This document shows, piece by piece, positions 58,068 to 64,000 of a stretch of DNA of 64,000 nt. The DNA comes from Rana temporaria (Eukaryota; Chordata; Amphibia; Anura; Ranidae), in assembly GCF_905171775.1 (NCBI RefSeq), contig NC_053489.1, positions 149,753,142-149,817,141 on the forward strand, read 5' to 3'. The position numbers were made by a program, and so were the translations under genes. How positions within the stretch are numbered: position 1 is the stretch's first letter; the number at the start of each line of letters is the position of its first letter. The notes under the pieces were generated by a model. The model was given only the letters and a program-made list of their open reading frames with translations, was not told the origin of the DNA and made no database searches.

Positions 58068-60704
58068 GGGCCAGATCCACAAAAACCTGGCGTAACTTAA
58101 AAAATCCCATTTAAGTTACACTGCCTTAAAGTTTCTACCTAAGTGCCTGATCCACAAAGCACTTATCTAGAAATTTAAGGCTGTGTAACTAAAATTCCGC
58201 CGGCGCAAGGCGTTCCTATTCAAATGGGGCGAGTCCCATTTAAATGAGGCGCGCTCCCGCGCCGGCCGTACTGCGCATGCGCGAAGTTACGTTACGCCGA
58301 GTTTTGAGGATCGCGACGGCTTAAAAAACTTGCGTCGGGAAAAAAAAAAATGACAGCGGCATGCATTCCTGAGGGAGAACTCCATGCCAATTTTCAATGA
58401 AAAAAACGGCATGGGTTCCCCCCCCAGGAGCATACCAGGCCCTTAGGTCTGGTATGGGTTGTAAGGAGACCCCCCCACGCCGAAAAATTTACGTAGGGGG
58501 TCCCCCTACAATCCATACCAGACCCGTATCCAAAGCACGCTACCCGGCCGGCCAGGAAAGGAGTGGGGACGAGCGAGCGCCCCCCCCCCCTCCTGAGCCG
58601 TGCCAGGCCGCATGCCCTCAACATGGGGGGGTTGGGTGCTCTGGGGCAGGGGGGCGCACTGCGGGCCCCCCCACCCCAGAGCACCCTGTCCCCATGTTGA
58701 TGAGGACAGGACCTCTTCCCGACAACCCTTGCCATTGGTTGTCGGGGTCTGCGGGCGGAGGCTTATCGGAATCTGGGAGTCCCCTTTAATAAGGGGGCCC
58801 CCAGATACCGGCCCCCCACCCTAAGTGAATGGATATGGGGTACATCGTACCCCTATCCATTCACCTGTAGGCAAAAAGTAAAAGTTAATAAACACACAAC
58901 ACAAGGCTTTTTAAAATATTTTATTATTCTGCTCCGGAGGCCCCCCCTGTCTTCGTTATTAGCTCAATTACCAGGGGGGGCTTCTTCTTCCGCTCTCCGG
59001 GGGTCTTCCGCTCTCCGGGGGTCTTCTCCGCTCTCCGGGGGGGGCTTCTCCGGACTCCGGGGGGCTTCTTCCATCTTCTCCCCTCTTCCGCTCTTGACTC
59101 GGCGAACCCCGGTTCTTCTGCAGCTCTCCGGTGCCTTCTTCTTCAGCGCTGGCTGCCTGCTATGTTTGTGTGTTAGCTCAATTAGTAACAGGCAGCCAGC
59201 GCGGTCTTCTGTGGCGTCAGGGTCTTCTCTTCCTTTCTTCCGATGTTGCCTCGTCGCTGGTTGTCGCTGTAATGATGGAAGCGCGCCTTGCATCCCATTT
59301 ATATAGGCATCACCGTCCCATCATGCTCCGGTAGGTACCCACGTGGTGGGTGCCTACCCACGTGCACCCACCACGTGGGTACCTGCCGGAGCATGATGGG
59401 ACGGTGATGCCTATATAAATGGGATGCAAGGCGCGCTTCCATCATTGCAGCGACAACCGGCGACGAGGCAACATTGGAAGAAAGGAAGAGAAGACCCTGA
59501 CGCCACAGAAGACCGCGCTGGCTGCCTGTTACTAATTGAGCTAACACACAAACATAGCAGGCAGCCAGCGCTGAAGAAGAAGGCACCGGAGAGCTGCAGA
59601 AGAACCGGGGTTCGCCGAGTCAAGAGCGGAAGAGGGGAGAAGATGGAAGAAGCCCCCCGGAGTCCGGAGAAGCCCCCCCCGGAGAGCGGAGAAGACCCCC
59701 GGAGAGCGGAAGACCCCCGGAGAGCGGAAGAAGAAGCCCCCCCTGGTAATTGAGCTAATAACGAAGACAGGGGGGGCCTCCGGAGCAGAATAATAAAATA
59801 TTTTAAAAAGCCTTGTGTTGTGTGTTTATTAACTTTTACTTTTTGCCTACAGGTGAATGGATAGGGGTACGATGTACCCCATATCCATTCACTTAGGGTG
59901 GGGGGCCGGTATCTGGGGGCCCCCTTATTAAAGGGGACTCCCAGATTCCGATAAGCCTCCGCCCGCAGACCCCGACAACCAATGGCAAGGGTTGTCGGGA
60001 AGAGGTCCTGTCCTCATCAACATGGGGACAGGATGCTCTGGGGTGGGGGGGCCCGTAGTGCGCCCCCCTGCCCCAGAGCACCCAACCCCCCCATGTTGAG
60101 GGCATGCGGCCTGGCACGGCTCAGGAGGGGGGGGGCGCTCGCTCGTCCCCACTCCCATTCCTGACCGGCCGGGTAGCGTGCTTTGGATACGGGTCTGGTA
60201 TGGATTGTAGGGGAACCCCCTACGTCGATTTTTCGGCGTAGGGGGGGTCCCCTTACAACCCATAACAGACCTAAGGGCCTGGTATGCTCCTGGGGGGGGA
60301 ACCCATGCCGGTTTTGTTTTTACAAATTGCCGTGGAGTTCTCCCTCGGGAAAGCATACCAAATGCCGTCGCTGGAATGGGCTTTTACAAGGTGTGACTAG
60401 TTTACACTTTGTAGAACCAGCCCTAATTTTACACTTGCAAAATAACACTTACGGCGCAAAAAGGAAGCTGGAAAGCTTTGTGGATCGCCTTAAGTGCTAA
60501 TTTGCATACTAGAAACGGCATTTCGACTCGAAATGCCCCCAGCAGCGGATGCGGTACTGCATCCTAAGATTCGGCAGTGTAATTCAATTACACATGCCGG
60601 ATCTTCTGCCTAACTTTGGAAAAAGCCTTTTGAGGATCGTTTCCAAAGTTACACACAGACTGAACAGCACTTAAGTCGGAGTATCTCTTTTGTGGATCTG
60701 GCCC
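58068..60704. mobile_element. 2.6-kb GGGCCAGATCCACA element with giant palindrome
   Basis: TAT at 58065-58067 and 60705-60707. Tips GGGCCAGATCCACAAAA and TTTTGTGGATCTGGCCC are inverted. The outer 300 bp resemble the 9.99-kb MITE. The remainder is a near-perfect palindrome. It has no transposase-like frame; the mirrored 109-residue frames are Arg/Pro/Glu-rich and derive from a short tandem repeat. Confidence 0.9.
58369..60349. repeat. Near-perfect 1.98-kb palindrome
   Basis: Arms of about 985 bp meet at a 10-nt spacer (59354-59363). Over about 115 bp next to the centre I count four mismatches. The ends pair almost without net length change. Each arm has a CTCTCCGGGGGTCTTC minisatellite and an AATAAAATATTTT block. 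Confidence 0.92.
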
Positions 60705-60805
60705 TATATGTGTGGTTTGTGTTGAAATAATGAAGGTGTTTTTTTTTACTTGGGACATTAATATTGCTTTACAAAGAAAAATATATGGCTTTGCATTCAC
60801 TTTAA

Positions 60806-61784
60806 TACCTGTTGAGAATGGTGTACATTTTAAAATGAAGAAATCTGATGTTTAAGGTAATGATTTACGTGAATCTTATTTATTTCAGAATTGCATCATA
60901 CTGTTGTAGTAATGTTTTCTAAAATGTCTCAACATCCGCAGCATTTAGTAGTAATTTGACTGTGACTGCAGATTGTTTTTAAAATGGAAGTATTTGATCT
61001 TGGCTCTAAATGCCTGTTATGGATTAAAAACGTATTTTTGAAATGTGCTCTGTGGGTAAATGGCAGTATCTCTGTACAGTAGACAGGCCGGAGACAAGGA
61101 ATGAACTCATTCAGGTTTTAATTGCAGTCTATTAAAGCATAGTAAATTAAAGCTGAAGGCAAATTGGAATCTTTAATGACTGGAAATAGATTCCCTGCTC
61201 AAGAAAGAATAAAAGTGAAGCCATTCATTTTTTAAAAGAAGGTAAAGTATATTAAATAATTAAGAATTTAATAAACAAGTGAATTTTAAGTGAGTTAGAG
61301 TGGTTTTAGATACCTGTTTGGAAAGTTGATACAAAATGCATAGAACTTTATCTGAAGAATCTTAAAACTATTGTACTGTATCTTAAAAAAAAAGTGTTCA
61401 CTTTCACATCTAATTCCTTACACTTCCTATCTTGACTAGTTTATAAATCAGGCAACCTTTGCAACTTTATTGATTTATCATAATACATGCATGCAGTTTA
61501 GTCTGGTTTGCAGAGGATCATAACTTTTATGAATTATGATTGTCTGGAGTTCAAAATTCTCCGCTATCAAGCATGTTGGAATACAAATGAAAATGTAGAG
61601 AATCTTTGATGCCTTGGATTTGACCATCACAAATATAAAGGCATTTCATTCTTCTGGACCACCTGACCATACTGTAGATTCTATACTGTTTGCCTGCTAC
61701 TCCATGTTTGGAGATGTTCATAACCATGTTTGTGAAGGCCTCATAACAGAAAAAGTCTGAAGCTTTGATTGTTTAGTAGATGAA
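60806..61784. other. Repeat-poor stretch, possible conserved noncoding DNA
   Basis: About 61030-61200 has the texture of conserved noncoding sequence. No frames of interest. Confidence 0.3.
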
Positions 61785-62755
61785 GGGGGGATATGATCAA
61801 CACGTATAAATACATACGTGGTCAACACAGTGGTGTTGAGTTATTCACGTTAAAGCGGGAGTTCACCCGAAAATATTTTTTTAACGTTAGATTGATGCTC
61901 ATTTTGTCAAGGGGAATCGGGTGTTTTTTTTTAAATCGAAGCAGAACTTACCGTTTTAGAGATAGATCTTCTCCGCCGCTTCCGGGTATGGTCTTTGGGA
62001 CTGGGCGTTTCTATTTGATTGACAGGCTTTCGTCAGGCTTCCGACGGTCGCATACATCGCGTCATGAGTAGCCGAAAGAAGCCGAACGCTTGGCTACCTT
62101 CGGAAAATCGTGACGCGATGTATGCGACCTTTGGAAGCCTGTCGGAAGCCTGTCAATCAAATAGGAACGCCCAGTCCCGCAGCCCATACCCAGGAGCAGC
62201 GGAGAAGATCGCTCTCTAAAATGGTAAGTACTGCTTCGATTTAAAAAAAAAACTTCCGATTCCCCTTGACAAAACGAGCCTCAATCTAATGTTAAAAATT
62301 TACTTTTTGGGTGAACCTCAACTTTAAGGTCATCACAGAGGACAATGGGCACTCTTTATGTCTGGAGGAAAAGAGATTTAACTTCGAAATATAGAAAGCT
62401 GTCTTCACAGTGAGACCTGTGAAAATGTGGAACAGACCCAGCTCAGTAGATTGTTTTGGATACTAAAATGTATAGGTAAAGTTGATCAGGGAATATCCAA
62501 TTGCCTCTTGGGGAATAAGGAAGGAATTTTTTATTCCTCCACTGGAGCAAATTGGGCCATGCTTTATTCATTTATTTTTTGCCTTCTCATCTTTCTGGGT
62601 CAACTGTGGGTATATGTTTGTATATATGGAGTCTTTCGATTTATGTGTGCCTTTTTTTTATACATATATTTATTTTCTGTGGGTTGAACTGGGTGGACTT
62701 GTGTCTTTTTTCAACCAGATTAACTACCAGTATATAACTATATAAAAATACTGCT
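61785..62755 (+). pseudogene. CR1/L2-like pol relic split by a TTAA element
   Basis: GDMINTYKYIRGQHSGVELF (about 61787-61846) and, after the insertion, EEKRFNFEI, VFTVRPVKMWNRP and SSVDCFGY match the C-terminal segment of CR1/L2-like pol. The 3' part has AGGTAAAGTTGATC and GGACTTGTGTCTTTTTTC, shared in inverse with 24.6-25.05 kb. Stops and frameshifts break it. Confidence 0.75.
61854..62323. mobile_element. TTAA-flanked MITE inside the CR1/L2-like relic
   Basis: TTAA at 61850-61853 and 62324-62327. Tips AGCGGGAGTTCACCC and GGGTGAACCTCAACT. The inner arms pair through GCATACATCGCGTCA and TGACGCGATGTATGC. The uninterrupted relative at 24.98 kb reads straight through TTAA. Confidence 0.93.
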
Positions 62756-62759
62756 GTAG

Positions 62760-63383
62760 TTTCATAGCAATGCCATAGTAACAACAGTTGCTTCTTACAG
62801 AGAGCAAAGTCAAACCAGATGCAGTGTCTTCGAAAAATAATATGTTTTCTTCGAAAAATAATATGTTTACATTGTAAAAAAACAGCTTTTAAATTAAATT
62901 TTTATTAATCTGTGTGGAAAAACTGAAAGATAGAAACTGATTGATTTCTATAAGCAATGGCACCAGCAATGGCACTTGTCTCAGGCACTTTTTATTAATA
63001 CCTCCCATAAACCAGTGTCAGCTGCTCCATTAGGGGTGCAGGGACACTGCTCCCTAATCCATGCTCCTGGCGCCAGACGCATTGATTTCAATGTTTTTGT
63101 TTGTTTTTTTAGGAACACAATAAGAGCCTGAGCCCACCCAGTTGTGTGACAGCAACAAATTATTATTCACTATTGTCTTCCTGCTTCTCCTCCTGGCCAA
63201 CCAAGAAGCGGGTCAAACAAAGTGGGTTTGTTGGCCGCCTCCCCAAAAAATGGAGCATCAGCCCCACTGCCATAAGCTACCTTTAATTTTGGATTGTTTA
63301 TGGATATTTGTGCTGGGTGCATGCAGTTTTATTCAAGAAATATGGAGGGCTAAATTAACAGAAAAGGAACACATTTAAATCAC
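62760..63383. other. No gene seen
   Basis: Includes a tandem TTCGAAAAATAATATGTTT duplication at 62829-62870. Otherwise unassigned. Confidence 0.4.
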
Positions 63384-63387
63384 TTAA

Positions 63388-64000
63388 CCTCCCTAGCGGT
63401 ATGATTATTTCAGATTTTAGGTGCTGAAAGCGGTACCATTATTTGCAAGGAAATTTGGCGTTTTATACTGTAGGCCTGTAATTCTTAGGAATAACTCACT
63501 TAAATCTAACCAAACAAGAGTCTAGTAGGCATCCCGGGTATGAATTTTTTTAAAAACAAAATTATAAATTATTATATAATAAATAATTATAAATAATTAT
63601 AACAAATAATAATATAATTATAATAACAATTATTCAATAATGTAATCAACTCAAAATCACTGAAATTTGCTCAGTTGCAGAATTGTCGCTGTCATTACTT
63701 TTATTTGTTTATGACGAATTTCCCCACAAATCGCTATCGCACAATTCTGCAAGTGATTATAATTTATTATCGCTGTTTTCTAGCTGCTCTAAAACCATTT
63801 TTGACATAAAGGGACACTTTTGGTTGCTATGGACAATCTACAGTTTGCAGGCAGAAAGAACAGTTTTTATTATATAAAAGAACATTTAGGGCACTGGGCA
63901 GACCACTAGGGACAAGGGGGGTGTGTAAGATTACAGTATACTGTATGTAATGTGTTTGTTTACGTTTTTGAGCTTGGCACCATTCTCCAGCCCCCTGGCG
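63388..64000. mobile_element. TTAA-type element, left part (CCTCCCTAGCGGTATG)
   Basis: TTAA at 63384-63387, then CCTCCCTAGCGGTATGATT, a tip I recognise from frog elements. AT-rich interior; TTGCAGAATTGT pairs with ACAATTCTGCAA. The right end lies beyond the window. Confidence 0.7.

Larger units (their letters stand above)
56998..60801. mobile_element. Possible TTAA-type element hosting two large MITEs
   Basis: TTAA at 56994-56997 and 60802-60805. Tips AGTGGTGGTACAG and GCATTCACT match only at AGTG, so the pairing is tentative. Removing the two nested MITEs would leave about 460 bp. Confidence 0.4.

Noticed and set aside
58964..59753. Mirrored 109-residue open frames (58964-59293 minus, 59424-59753 plus)
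   Set aside because: They are the same sequence in the two palindrome arms, dominated by a short GC-rich tandem repeat. No domain is recognisable and no independent evidence of coding exists.

Overview
This window looks like nuclear DNA of an anuran amphibian, probably a ranid frog. That assignment is an inference from repeat families I recognise: TTAA-flanked elements beginning AAAGCGGGGGTTCACC or CCACTTNNNNNCAGGGC, MITEs ending in GTACACACG, the element starting GGGCCAGATCCACA, and CR1/L2-like and L1-like relics. No intact host gene, exon chain, rRNA or free-standing tRNA is visible. All open frames are short, and most lie inside repeats. The window is best read as intergenic or intronic sequence that is largely transposable elements, many with both ends and their target-site duplications (TSDs) still readable.

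Layout. 1-5.2 kb: MITE ends, a deleted TTAA element with a minisatellite, and an AT-rich hairpin MITE. 5.9-8.1 kb: a nested fold-back and a 1.34-kb Penelope-like insertion with inverted arms and hammerhead motifs. 8.9-13 kb: hAT-like and 3-bp-TSD elements plus a small L1 relic. 14-16.3 kb: a 5'-truncated L1-like retrotransposon. 16.5-23 kb: hAT-like MITEs, short hammerhead-bearing retroposons and candidate conserved noncoding stretches. 23-32.6 kb: GTACACAC MITEs, TTAA elements, CR1/L2-like relics and a long Penelope-like unit. 34.3-34.9 kb: a tRNA-derived SINE. 37.3-38.4 kb: a MITE between two identical 163-bp direct repeats. 40-48.9 kb: a series of MITEs. 48.9-54.4 kb: a four-layer nest (hAT-like element containing an L1, which contains TTAA and Penelope-like DNA). 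54.7-60.8 kb: abutting TTAA elements, then a 2.6-kb element built around a nearly perfect 2-kb palindrome. 61.8-64 kb: a CR1/L2-like relic split by a TTAA element, and the start of another TTAA element.

The most notable signal is a set of eight hammerhead-ribozyme-like motifs (CUGANGA, stem II, GAAA, palindromic ACGCGU). They sit in retroposons of different lengths on both strands, range from core-intact to decayed, and in several cases are bracketed by 11-16-bp TSDs. The elements are autonomous-looking relics (L1, CR1/L2) or non-autonomous passengers. No transposase, Penelope reverse transcriptase or other trans-acting gene is intact here.
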